Virus record (IMG/VR): IMGVR_UViG_3300034418_003613
Span: 1 to 64,000 of that record
Length of the DNA: 64,000 bases
From: a virus
Reading direction: 5' to 3' (one strand)
Shown here: positions 1 through 6,723 of the stretch, one piece after another
Numbering within the stretch: position 1 is the first letter of the stretch
How the letters are laid out: each line of letters opens with the position of its first letter
Translations under genes and position numbers: made by a program
Notes under the pieces: model-generated
Told to the model about the DNA's origin: nothing
Databases searched by the model: none
Seen by the model: only the letters and a program-made list of their open reading frames with translations

Positions 1-9
1 GCGGGAGTC

Positions 10-28
10 TTTGTATATTGTATGTATG
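10..28 (+). promoter_or_regulatory. Late promoter-like motif, copy 1
   Basis: Variant of the repeated motif TTTGTATATTATWNNTRTA, with G for A at position 11 and G for A at position 19. Its last three bases are the ATG of the following gene, so any transcript would have almost no leader. This is the weakest of the seven copies. Confidence 0.5.
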
Positions 29-352
29 GGAGATGATTGGTTGGATGATTTTGATAACTTGTCTGAGGGGGATAAGTCTTCTATAGAGGATGAGATCATT
101 GATGAGGCTTTTTATACTTCTTATCTTTTTATAACCCAGGATTTGGATTTTGAGGATTTGATGAAGGATATAGACGGGACGAGCTCTCCTATCGTATTGG
201 CGCATGATCCTAATGAAGGATTTAATAAGGATGTGATCATCGCGGTGATTAAGTATTATAGTGAGGAGCCTCGGGAGGATTATGATAAATGTATCGAGCT
301 CCGTAAGGTGCTACATGAGGTGTACCCTGAGACTATTGGTATAGAAATATAA
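26..352 (+). CDS. Acidic hypothetical protein, 108 aa
   Basis: Function not recognised. The protein is short and strongly acidic, with a run of Asp/Glu in the first 30 residues and no membrane segment or catalytic motif. The frame is also open from a TTG at 11, but that TTG lies inside the promoter-like motif, so the ATG at 26 is preferred. The gene stands at the left edge of the late region, just before the lysis and packaging genes. The reading frame is convincing because it ends close to the next small gene; the function is open. Confidence 0.6.
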   Translation: MGDDWLDDFDNLSEGDKSSIEDEIIDEAFYTSYLFITQDLDFEDLMKDIDGTSSPIVLAHDPNEGFNKDVIIAVIKYYSEEPREDYDKCIELRKVLHEVYPETIGIEI

Positions 353-382
353 TCCTTTACCTAGAAGTTCTATCTTTGGTTT

Positions 383-490
383 ATGAAAGAATTCAAACCC
401 ACATGTAATAATTGTGGTAAGCCATTACCATTGGGATTATCGCTGTTGAGAACTTGTATCTACTGTATAACAAAGAGACCTTTGAAATGA
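383..490 (+). CDS. 35-aa CxxC/CxxC microprotein, zinc-ribbon-like
   Basis: A very short ORF with ATG at 383 and TGA at 488-490. The product has two CxxC pairs, C8-x2-C11 and C25-x2-C28, separated by 13 residues: the arrangement of a minimal zinc ribbon or rubredoxin-type knuckle. It has a basic start and a basic end (KRPLK). It fills an otherwise empty gap between two genes on the same strand, which supports its being real. Function is unknown; DNA or RNA binding or protein contact through a bound zinc is a guess. No Shine-Dalgarno sequence is visible. Confidence 0.5.
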   Translation: MKEFKPTCNNCGKPLPLGLSLLRTCIYCITKRPLK

Positions 491-513
491 GACGTTGGTA
501 AACCTGAAATGTG

Positions 514-521
514 TATATTTG
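514..521 (+). promoter_or_regulatory. Bacteroidota-type -7 element (TATATTTG)
   Basis: Matches TAnnTTTG, the -7 consensus of Bacteroidota housekeeping promoters, about 25 bases before the ATG at 547. No clear -33 TTTG is seen at the usual distance. It may drive the packaging block that follows. Confidence 0.35.
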
Positions 522-533
522 TTTGTGAACTTT

Positions 534-541
534 AAAACCAA
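534..541 (+). promoter_or_regulatory. AAAACCAA translation-leader motif, copy 1
   Basis: The octamer AAAACCAA sits 5 bases before the ATG at 547. The same octamer precedes the starts at 9621, 12951 and 16971 at nearly the same spacing. It is a candidate substitute for a Shine-Dalgarno sequence in a phage of a host group that rarely uses one. Confidence 0.45.
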
Positions 542-546
542 AACAA

Positions 547-840
547 ATGTCACAGGACGTTGAAAACGAAAAGGAACTGTCTCCTGAAGAACTGAAAAAG
601 CGTAGAGAAGAACTTACTGCGTGGTACAAGGAAAGCGCTAAACACGCTAAGGTGCAGTTAGAATACGAAGAGCTTCTTACCAAGATCGAGAAGGCTAGAG
701 CTGAAAGACTCCAAGCTCAGATGTTCCAGGCACAGGCATATGCTGCTCAAGAAAAAGAGGAGGGAGCAAATGACGAGGCTCGTATGGAGTTTGAACAGGA
801 AATGGCGAAAGCCCAAAGGACTCTGAAGCGTGATCAATAA
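547..840 (+). CDS. Small coiled-coil hypothetical protein, 97 aa
   Basis: Almost entirely helical and highly charged (Glu, Lys, Ala, Gln rich), with coiled-coil character from about residue 12 to the C terminus. There is no signal peptide or membrane segment, so it is not an obvious holin or spanin despite lying directly before the endolysin. The start at 547 is preceded at 5 bases by AAAACCAA. Its 3' end overlaps the endolysin start by 11 bases, suggesting translational coupling. It may be a small virion or chaperone-like protein; no family is recognised. Confidence 0.65.
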   Translation: MSQDVENEKELSPEELKKRREELTAWYKESAKHAKVQLEYEELLTKIEKARAERLQAQMFQAQAYAAQEKEEGANDEARMEFEQEMAKAQRTLKRDQ

Positions 841-1762
841 GCTACTAAAGAAAGGTAGCGTAGGCCCAGAGGTGGCTAAGCTACAGTCTATCCTGAAGAT
901 AAAGTCTGATGGAATCTTTGGGGCCGGTACACAGGCAGCGGTTATCAAGTTTCAGCTATCTAAGAATCTAAGGACAGATGGTATTGTTGCCGGTGAGACG
1001 TGGACTGCACTGATCACTGATAACAAGAACATCGTTCCAGATATAGATGAAGACACAGATCTTGAACAGCAGTTCTTTGTAACGGATTGGAACCAGAGGA
1101 TAAACAAATATTTCCTTGGCAGGGGTGAGTATATTGAAACCAATGCAAAGAGAGATAATGATTATTTCTTTTTACACCACACTGCCGGTGGTCCCAATCC
1201 TTACAGAACTATTGATCAATGGAACAGGGATAGCCGGGGGCGTATTGCTACAGAGTTTGTCCTGGGGGGACAAAACTATAGAACTGGTGATGATGAGTAT
1301 GACGGGGTTCTGGTGCAAGCTTTTCCTGAAACTGGATATGCTTATCATTTAGGTAAGACTGGATCTGGGTATATGAACAAATACTCTGTAGGTCTAGAGA
1401 TATGCTCTATTGGATATCTAGATAATCAGTTCAACAGTTATGTTGGTAAGAAGGCGCATCCATCACAGGTGATTCAGCTTGATAATGGATTTAAGCGTCG
1501 GATATACTGGCATAAATATTCTGATAAGCAGATTGAAGAAACAGAGAAGCTTATTCAATATGTAGCCCAGCGTGATAACATTGATGTCAAAGAGGGCTTG
1601 CAGAAGTTTATCCATAAGCAGGGTAAGGAGAAAGCTTTTCATTTTCAAGAAGATGCTTACTATGGTAAGGTGAGAGGGCTGTTATCACATACTAATGTGA
1701 GGAAAGACAAAATGGATGTCTACCCAGACCCACGGCTTATAGATATGATAATGAGTTTGTAG
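830..1762 (+). CDS. Endolysin: PG-binding domain plus N-acetylmuramoyl-L-alanine amidase
   Basis: Cell-wall hydrolase of the amidase_2 (T7 lysozyme/PGRP) family, expected to cut the bond between N-acetylmuramic acid and L-alanine in peptidoglycan during host lysis. Residues about 4-62 form a peptidoglycan-binding domain of the PG_binding_1 type (SVGPEVAKLQ, DGIFGAGTQAAV). Residues about 108-300 form the amidase, with the first zinc ligand at H116/H117 in FFLHHTAGG, the second at H287 in LLSHTNVR, and a K294-x-D296 pair matching the catalytic Lys and third-ligand region. The start is GTG at 830, overlapping the previous gene; the PG-binding domain begins directly after it, so little can be missing. 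It has no signal peptide, so release would need a holin, which I do not see in this window. Confidence 0.92.
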   Translation: MINKLLKKGSVGPEVAKLQSILKIKSDGIFGAGTQAAVIKFQLSKNLRTDGIVAGETWTALITDNKNIVPDIDEDTDLEQQFFVTDWNQRINKYFLGRGEYIETNAKRDNDYFFLHHTAGGPNPYRTIDQWNRDSRGRIATEFVLGGQNYRTGDDEYDGVLVQAFPETGYAYHLGKTGSGYMNKYSVGLEICSIGYLDNQFNSYVGKKAHPSQVIQLDNGFKRRIYWHKYSDKQIEETEKLIQYVAQRDNIDVKEGLQKFIHKQGKEKAFHFQEDAYYGKVRGLLSHTNVRKDKMDVYPDPRLIDMIMSL

Positions 1763-1763
1763 A

Positions 1764-2144
1764 ATGGCAATTGTTAACAAAGTAGACCAGAGGTTAAAGG
1801 TGAATATTGATGATACTATCAAGTATCAGATACTCACCTATTGTTTCTTTAAAGACATCCTCATAGGTCACACTGATCTTAACATGCTATGTGAACTAGC
1901 AAAGAACCCAGGTATTGAGCTTACACAGTTTTGTAAGGATATCACTACTCTGGGTATCTTTGGTAGTGAGCAGTCAGCAAGGAATGCTATCAATAAGGTC
2001 AACAAAAAGGGCTTATTGATTAAAAAAGGCAAGAATAAGAAGACTGTGAGCATCTTAAAAGAGATAAATGTGCAGACTAAGGGGCTTGTGTTGTTAGATA
2101 TAAAAGTATTAGGTAGTGAATCCGAAGAAGCACAAACAGTTTAA
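1764..2144 (+). CDS. Hypothetical winged-helix-like protein, 126 aa
   Basis: Begins one base after the endolysin stop. The segment from about residue 55 to 92 (FCKDITTLGIFGSEQSARN, then INKVNKKGLLIKKG) looks like a helix-turn-helix followed by a basic wing, as in small phage winged-helix proteins. The C-terminal part is short and acidic. It lies before an IHF/HU-like gene and the packaging genes, so a DNA-binding role is reasonable, but this rests on pattern only. The end overlaps the next gene by 29 bases. Confidence 0.6.
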   Translation: MAIVNKVDQRLKVNIDDTIKYQILTYCFFKDILIGHTDLNMLCELAKNPGIELTQFCKDITTLGIFGSEQSARNAINKVNKKGLLIKKGKNKKTVSILKEINVQTKGLVLLDIKVLGSESEEAQTV

Positions 2145-2481
2145 AGATGGAATAGCAGAACAAGTGGGAGTGCACCCTGACGTAGTTGATGACTTTATAT
2201 CATATTACTATGCGCAGGTAAGAAAAGCTCTGTCTAATCTGGTGCATGTGAATGTTTATGTTGAGAACCTTGGCACATTTTCTTTGAAAAAGAATAAATT
2301 GGAAAAGGCGATTAAGAAAAATAAAAGCATTCTAGGGAATCTGAAGAAGACAGAGTACAAGGGGATGGAAAAGACTCATGCTGTGAATGACAGACTAGAG
2401 AAACAGCAAGAGGCGCTTAGGATGTTGAATGAGACAATGGAGGAAAAAAAGAAATTTAAAGAAAAGAAAAATGGATCTTAG
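2116..2481 (+). CDS. IHF/HU-family DNA-binding protein
   Basis: The first 75 residues have the layout of bacterial histone-like proteins: an N-terminal helical pair (GIAEQVGVHPDVVDDFI and onward) then the beta-arm signature VHVNVYVENLGTFSLKK, which matches the 'gfGtF' region of HU/IHF. After about residue 80 the protein is a long, very Lys-rich helix that HU/IHF proteins normally lack. IHF-like subunits are a known component of crAss-like phages. Such proteins bend DNA and could act in packaging or genome compaction. The start is GTG at 2116; no ATG lies nearer in frame. The stop is TAG, overlapping the next gene by 11 bases. Confidence 0.8.
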   Translation: MNPKKHKQFKDGIAEQVGVHPDVVDDFISYYYAQVRKALSNLVHVNVYVENLGTFSLKKNKLEKAIKKNKSILGNLKKTEYKGMEKTHAVNDRLEKQQEALRMLNETMEEKKKFKEKKNGS

Positions 2482-2791
2482 AAAATTCTTAGGAGCTTTT
2501 AAGAACACTAGTCAGATTGCAGAAGGAATTAAGAATAGCATCTTCAAGAAGGAGCATGTTGAAGCTGAAGCCGCTTTAAGGTGGGCTATATGCAAGCAGT
2601 GTGAGTTTTTAGATACAGTTGGCAAGAATTGTGCGGCACCAGGTACGCAACCTTGTTGCTCAGACTGTGGATGCAGTCTTGCATTTAAAACTAGATCTTT
2701 ATCATCCGAGTGTCCTAAGGGTAAGTGGCAAGCATTGATGACCGAAGAGCAAGAAGATATGTTAAATGATAAATTAAAAGACAATGAGTAA
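2471..2791 (+). CDS. Cys-rich zinc-ribbon-like small protein
   Basis: A 106-residue protein with eight cysteines in the second half: C41-x2-C44, C54, C62, C63, C66, C68 and C81, the last in the CPKGKW ending. The C-x2-C ... C-x2-C-x-C ... CP-x3-W arrangement is shared by small zinc-binding proteins of many tailed phages, function unsettled. The frame is open from 2429, but the ATG at 2471 gives the short overlap typical of this region and starts with a normal helix, whereas the upstream extension is a Lys/Arg run read from the IHF gene's out-of-frame tail. Confidence 0.7.
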   Translation: MDLRKFLGAFKNTSQIAEGIKNSIFKKEHVEAEAALRWAICKQCEFLDTVGKNCAAPGTQPCCSDCGCSLAFKTRSLSSECPKGKWQALMTEEQEDMLNDKLKDNE

Positions 2792-2942
2792 GATGGATTA
2801 CATACGATTTGAGAACTACACCTATCCGGAGCTTCTGAAGTTAGTAAAAGATACACCTAATGATCAGCAGTTAGGTAAAAAAGTTAGAGCCCTTTTGTCT
2901 GAAAAGCAGACAGGTAGCTTTCCAGGTGTTAAAAATTTATAG
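2784..2942 (+). CDS. Hypothetical protein, 52 aa
   Basis: Short ORF from ATG 2784 to TAG 2940-2942, overlapping the previous stop by 8 bases and ending two bases before the nuclease start. It fits exactly between two good genes on the same strand. The product is mixed charge with a predicted helix in the middle (PELLKLVKDTPNDQQLGKKV) and a Gly-Pro tail. No family is recognised. Confidence 0.6.
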   Translation: MSKMDYIRFENYTYPELLKLVKDTPNDQQLGKKVRALLSEKQTGSFPGVKNL

Positions 2943-2944
2943 AC

Positions 2945-3763
2945 ATGAGTTTAATTTTTAAAGAAGAGGGGCACCTTTACGAAAGCATAGAAGAGGATAT
3001 CAAGTGGACTAGCGTCACTTCATTTATTGGAATGTTCAAACCAAAGTTTGACGCAAAAGCCCAAGCTAAAAAATCAGCAAAGAATAAAAAGTCCAAGTGG
3101 TACGGGATGACTGAGAAAGAAATCTTAACGGCCTGGGATAATGAGTCCAAAAGAGCTATAACTCTTGGTAACTTCTATCATAATCAAAGAGAGAGCGACT
3201 TACTAAACTTTGAAACCATTCAGAGAGAAGGTGTTGAGGTTCCTATTGTTAGACCATTGTTTGATGAGGCAAGTGGTGCAAAGATTGCACCAGTTCAAAA
3301 GATTGACGCTGGGGTTTATCCAGAACATTTTGTTTATCTGAAGTCTTCAAGTCTTTGTGGGCAAGCGGATCTTGTAGAAGTTGTAAATGGTAGGGTAAAT
3401 ATTACAGATTACAAGACTAATAAGGAGATCAAGAAAGAAGGATTTAAAAATTGGGAAGGAATCTCTGCAAAAATGTACAATCCTGTAAATCATTTGGATG
3501 ATTGTAATTTCAATCACTATTCTTTACAGATGTCCATTTATATGTATATTATATTGAAGCATAATCCTAAACTTAAACCTGGGAAGTTAACCTTACAACA
3601 TGTAAAGTTTAAGCAGTTAGGTACAGATAAGAATGGATATCCTATCAATGAGCATATTAATGGGGAGCCTGTGTTAGAAGAAGTGATTATGTACGATGTA
3701 CCTTACTTAAAGAGCGAAGTTAAGTCCTTAATTAAATGGTGGGAGCAGAAAAATGATCATTAA
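2945..3763 (+). CDS. PD-(D/E)XK (RecB/Cas4-like) nuclease
   Basis: Nuclease of the PD-(D/E)XK superfamily. The catalytic signature is complete: D142 in CGQADLV, then D155-Y-K157 in NITDYKT, then the RecB-type Q195-x3-Y199 in LQMSIYMY. A HNQRE segment before the core may supply the early acidic/His motif. The N terminus (HLYES, TSVTSFIGMFKP) is the strand-plus-helix opening typical of phage RecB-like exonucleases. Its place two genes before TerL suggests a job in processing DNA for packaging or recombination. The nuclease domain of the partial gene at 60812 has the same opening and same motif order, so the window holds two members of this fold. It overlaps the next gene by 11 bases. Confidence 0.88.
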   Translation: MSLIFKEEGHLYESIEEDIKWTSVTSFIGMFKPKFDAKAQAKKSAKNKKSKWYGMTEKEILTAWDNESKRAITLGNFYHNQRESDLLNFETIQREGVEVPIVRPLFDEASGAKIAPVQKIDAGVYPEHFVYLKSSSLCGQADLVEVVNGRVNITDYKTNKEIKKEGFKNWEGISAKMYNPVNHLDDCNFNHYSLQMSIYMYIILKHNPKLKPGKLTLQHVKFKQLGTDKNGYPINEHINGEPVLEEVIMYDVPYLKSEVKSLIKWWEQKNDH

Positions 3764-4271
3764 ACTCTTTGACATACAGAATAATGAGATAATTCCATCG
3801 GAGCATTGTTATGCTTTGGAGTTTCTAAAGGTGCTTATGTCCGCTTATCCAGAATCATACATGCAGATATACAAGTATTTGTTTTACATGACCTGCCCAA
3901 ACCCAGATTATAATCCATTCTTCCATTTACCGGAGGAGGATAAAGAAGAAATCATAATTGAAGAGGTGGGGCTAGAAGAATCCGTAGAAGACGAGAAGAT
4001 TAGAGCAGCTTTAAAGCGCTGTGAGGAAATGTATCAAACCCCTACACACAGAGCATACCTGGGTATCAAGAAGGCTTTAGACAACATGGCTACATACATG
4101 GCCAATACTCCAATAACGGACGGGAGAGACGGTAATATTGGACAAATCCGGGCGGTTGCTAAGGATTTTGATTCTATTCGTCAATCATTTAAGGGTGCGT
4201 ATAAAGATTTACAGGATGAACAACAGACTTCTGTAAGAGGAGGTCAGGGACTAGCGTATGACCAAATGTAA
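3753..4271 (+). CDS. Packaging-region protein, possible small terminase
   Basis: A 172-residue acidic protein placed two genes before TerL. The N-terminal half is mixed; after a Glu-rich linker (about residues 65-85) come helices (EDEKIRAALKRCEEMY, then NIGQIRAVAKDFDSIRQSF) that resemble a C-terminal oligomerisation region. Small terminases are usually encoded just before TerL and are poorly conserved, so this is the best positional candidate here, but I see no clear helix-turn-helix. It may equally be a head protein. Confidence 0.45.
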   Translation: MIIKLFDIQNNEIIPSEHCYALEFLKVLMSAYPESYMQIYKYLFYMTCPNPDYNPFFHLPEEDKEEIIIEEVGLEESVEDEKIRAALKRCEEMYQTPTHRAYLGIKKALDNMATYMANTPITDGRDGNIGQIRAVAKDFDSIRQSFKGAYKDLQDEQQTSVRGGQGLAYDQM

Positions 4272-4287
4272 TTTTAAACTTTAAATC

Positions 4288-4533
4288 ATGAATGGTAAAT
4301 CACGTGTAATGAATGCCTTATATGCTAAGGCTCTTGCAGATAAAGAAAAAGCTTTAATGGCTTTAGATCTCTTAGAGAATAAAGCTGTTGGAATTGGAGA
4401 TCATACAGCAGATGATTTTTTTGAAGATGCAGAGAAAGCTCTAGACCTTTTTATTTCAGCAAATGAAAGGCTGATAACAATTGACAATTACTTTGATTTT
4501 CAAGAAGAAATTGAAGGTCCTCCATTTGAATGA
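4288..4533 (+). CDS. Hypothetical protein before TerL, 81 aa
   Basis: Short helical acidic protein; the stop TGA overlaps the TerL start (ATGA), indicating coupled translation. The leader reads AAACTTTAAATCATG, nearly the same as that of the gene at 13978. No catalytic or binding motif was recognised. A role in terminase assembly is possible from position only. Confidence 0.6.
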   Translation: MNGKSRVMNALYAKALADKEKALMALDLLENKAVGIGDHTADDFFEDAEKALDLFISANERLITIDNYFDFQEEIEGPPFE

Positions 4534-6716
4534 GCAGATTAGTCCCTACATATGAAAATGGTGTATGGTCAGAGTCCTCGTTTGTAACTGATGAGGACTT
4601 TGCTGATTTTATAAAAGGGATATTCAAAGAGCCTGGGTTGTATGAGTTTGATGAAACATCTTTTTTATTTAATGAGCAGGCCAGGATCTTTAATGAAAAA
4701 GGATTCTACTGCGACAAACCTTTAAGGTCTAAAGATTTTATACACTACTGGAATGACCAAAAGAATAAGTGTCGTTCTGGTGTGATATATAAGTCAGGTA
4801 CCAAGACTTGGTATCTTACTAGGGACTATTACATGTGGCTTAACTTCTTACCAATCTTTGATAAAGAGGAAAAGAAGTATGGATTTGCTAAAGTGCGGGA
4901 TGCTCAGTATCATATGGCTTTGTATGAACTCTTGGCAGAACTAAATAATAAGCACTCAGCGATATTTAAGAAACGTCAGATTGCATCTTCTTACTTTCAT
5001 ATGGGTAAGATTATTAATACCTACTGGTTTGAAGAAGGAACGGTTTGTAAAATTGGTGCTAGTCTAAAGGATTACATTAATGACAAGGGTTCATGGAAGT
5101 TTTTAGATGAATACAAAGACTTTCTAAACGAGCATACCGCTTGGTATAGACCTAGCAACCCTGAGAAGGTGTTACTATGGCAGCAGCAGATTGAGGTTAG
5201 AGTAGGTAATAGAAAGACTACAAAAGGTTTAAAGTCTAAGATCCAGGGTGCATCTTTTGAAAAGAATGCAACAACAGGTGTAGGTGGACCTACTACTTAC
5301 TTTTTCCATGAAGAAGCTGGTATTGCACCCAAGATGATGGATACCTATGAATATCTAAGACCTGCGATGTCTTCAGGTATGCTGACTACAGGTATGTTTA
5401 TAGCTGCAGGATCTGTGGGTGACTTGGATCAGTGTGAGCCTTTAAAAGAGATGATCATGAATCCTACAATTAATGACATCTATGCAGTTGAGAGTAACCT
5501 TTTAGATAAAGATGGAACTATTGGTTTGTCTGGTTTATTTATTCCAGAGCAATGGTCTATGCCACCATATATTGATGAATATGGTAACTCTAAGATAGAA
5601 GAAGCTTTAGAAGCCATACATCGTGAAAGGGAAAAGTGGAAGGCAGAACTAAATCCAGAGCAATATCAGTTACGTATTTCTCAGAAGCCTACTAACATTG
5701 CAGAGGGATTTGCCTATAGGAAGGAGTCTATCTTTCCTCAGGGTATATTATCTAAACAGCTTAAAAGAATAGAAGAGAAAGAATATTCTTTTGAGCACAT
5801 TGAATTGGAGAGAGATGAGAAAGGTATAGCTGCAAAAAGATCTTCTAAGCTACCTATTACTCAGTTTCCTGTAGATAAGAAGCAGGCGGATAAGTCAGGA
5901 GTCTTAGTTGTCTGGGAAAGACCTGTTAAGAATCCAGAGTTCGGTGCATACTATGCATCTATTGACCCTGTGTCAGAAGGTAAAACAACTACATCAGATT
6001 CATTGTGTAGCATATTTGTATACAAGAATCCTGTAGAGGTTACCCGTGAAACAGCAGATGGACTAGAACACTTTATTGAAAGAGATAAGATTGTTGCAGC
6101 TTGGTGTGGTAGATATGATGATATTAATAAAACACACGAGCAGTTAGAGAAAATAATTGAGTGGTATAATGCCTGGACTGTGGTGGAAAATAATATATCT
6201 CTATTTATCCAGCATATGATAGCCAAAAAGAAACAGAAATACTTAGTTCCTAAACAACAGATTTTGTTTCTTAAAGATCTCGGTTCTAATAGAACTGTTT
6301 ACCAAGAATACGGCTGGAAGAATACTGGCACATTATTTAAGAACCATCTGATATCTTATGCAATTGAGTACCTCAGAGAACAGATTGATGAGGAGCTTGA
6401 TGAGAATGGGGAGATGATATCTCAGACGTTAGGTGTTGAGAGAATACCTGACCCAATGTTGATCAAAGAAATGCTTGCCTATTACCCTGGTCTTAACGTA
6501 GATAGATTGGTTTCTTTTGGTGCTTTAATAGCGTTTGCAAAAGTGCAACAATCTAACAGAGGATATAATAAAAGAAGGGAGTCAGACGGTAACTCATCTT
6601 TGGATAATTCACAGAATTTGTTTAAATTAAGGTATAGCCCTTTTAGTAATATTGGGCGTAAGAAAGGCATGATGGGGTCAACCAGAAAGAGATCCGGTTT
6701 TAAAAATTTGAGCTAA
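4530..6716 (+). CDS. terL: Terminase large subunit (TerL)
   Basis: Motor and nuclease that moves DNA into the procapsid and cuts it. The N-terminal ATPase shows the atypical Walker A of crAss-like and related terminases at residues 147-160 (KKRQIASSYFHMGK) and Walker B with the catalytic acids at about 257-262 (YFFHEE). The C-terminal RNase H-like nuclease has D479 in YYASIDPVSEG, E553 in VVENN and D658 in LNVDRL, in the expected order. The length of 728 residues fits the family. It starts in the ATGA overlap with the gene before and ends with tandem stops TAATAG. Portal follows 7 bases later. The extreme C terminus (about 675-728) is a basic, disordered tail. Confidence 0.97.
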   Translation: MSRLVPTYENGVWSESSFVTDEDFADFIKGIFKEPGLYEFDETSFLFNEQARIFNEKGFYCDKPLRSKDFIHYWNDQKNKCRSGVIYKSGTKTWYLTRDYYMWLNFLPIFDKEEKKYGFAKVRDAQYHMALYELLAELNNKHSAIFKKRQIASSYFHMGKIINTYWFEEGTVCKIGASLKDYINDKGSWKFLDEYKDFLNEHTAWYRPSNPEKVLLWQQQIEVRVGNRKTTKGLKSKIQGASFEKNATTGVGGPTTYFFHEEAGIAPKMMDTYEYLRPAMSSGMLTTGMFIAAGSVGDLDQCEPLKEMIMNPTINDIYAVESNLLDKDGTIGLSGLFIPEQWSMPPYIDEYGNSKIEEALEAIHREREKWKAELNPEQYQLRISQKPTNIAEGFAYRKESIFPQGILSKQLKRIEEKEYSFEHIELERDEKGIAAKRSSKLPITQFPVDKKQADKSGVLVVWERPVKNPEFGAYYASIDPVSEGKTTTSDSLCSIFVYKNPVEVTRETADGLEHFIERDKIVAAWCGRYDDINKTHEQLEKIIEWYNAWTVVENNISLFIQHMIAKKKQKYLVPKQQILFLKDLGSNRTVYQEYGWKNTGTLFKNHLISYAIEYLREQIDEELDENGEMISQTLGVERIPDPMLIKEMLAYYPGLNVDRLVSFGALIAFAKVQQSNRGYNKRRESDGNSSLDNSQNLFKLRYSPFSNIGRKKGMMGSTRKRSGFKNLS

Positions 6717-6723
6717 TAGCCAT

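Noticed and set aside
11-25. TTG start at 11 for the first gene
   Set aside because: The TTG lies inside the promoter-like motif; ATG 26 is the more natural start.
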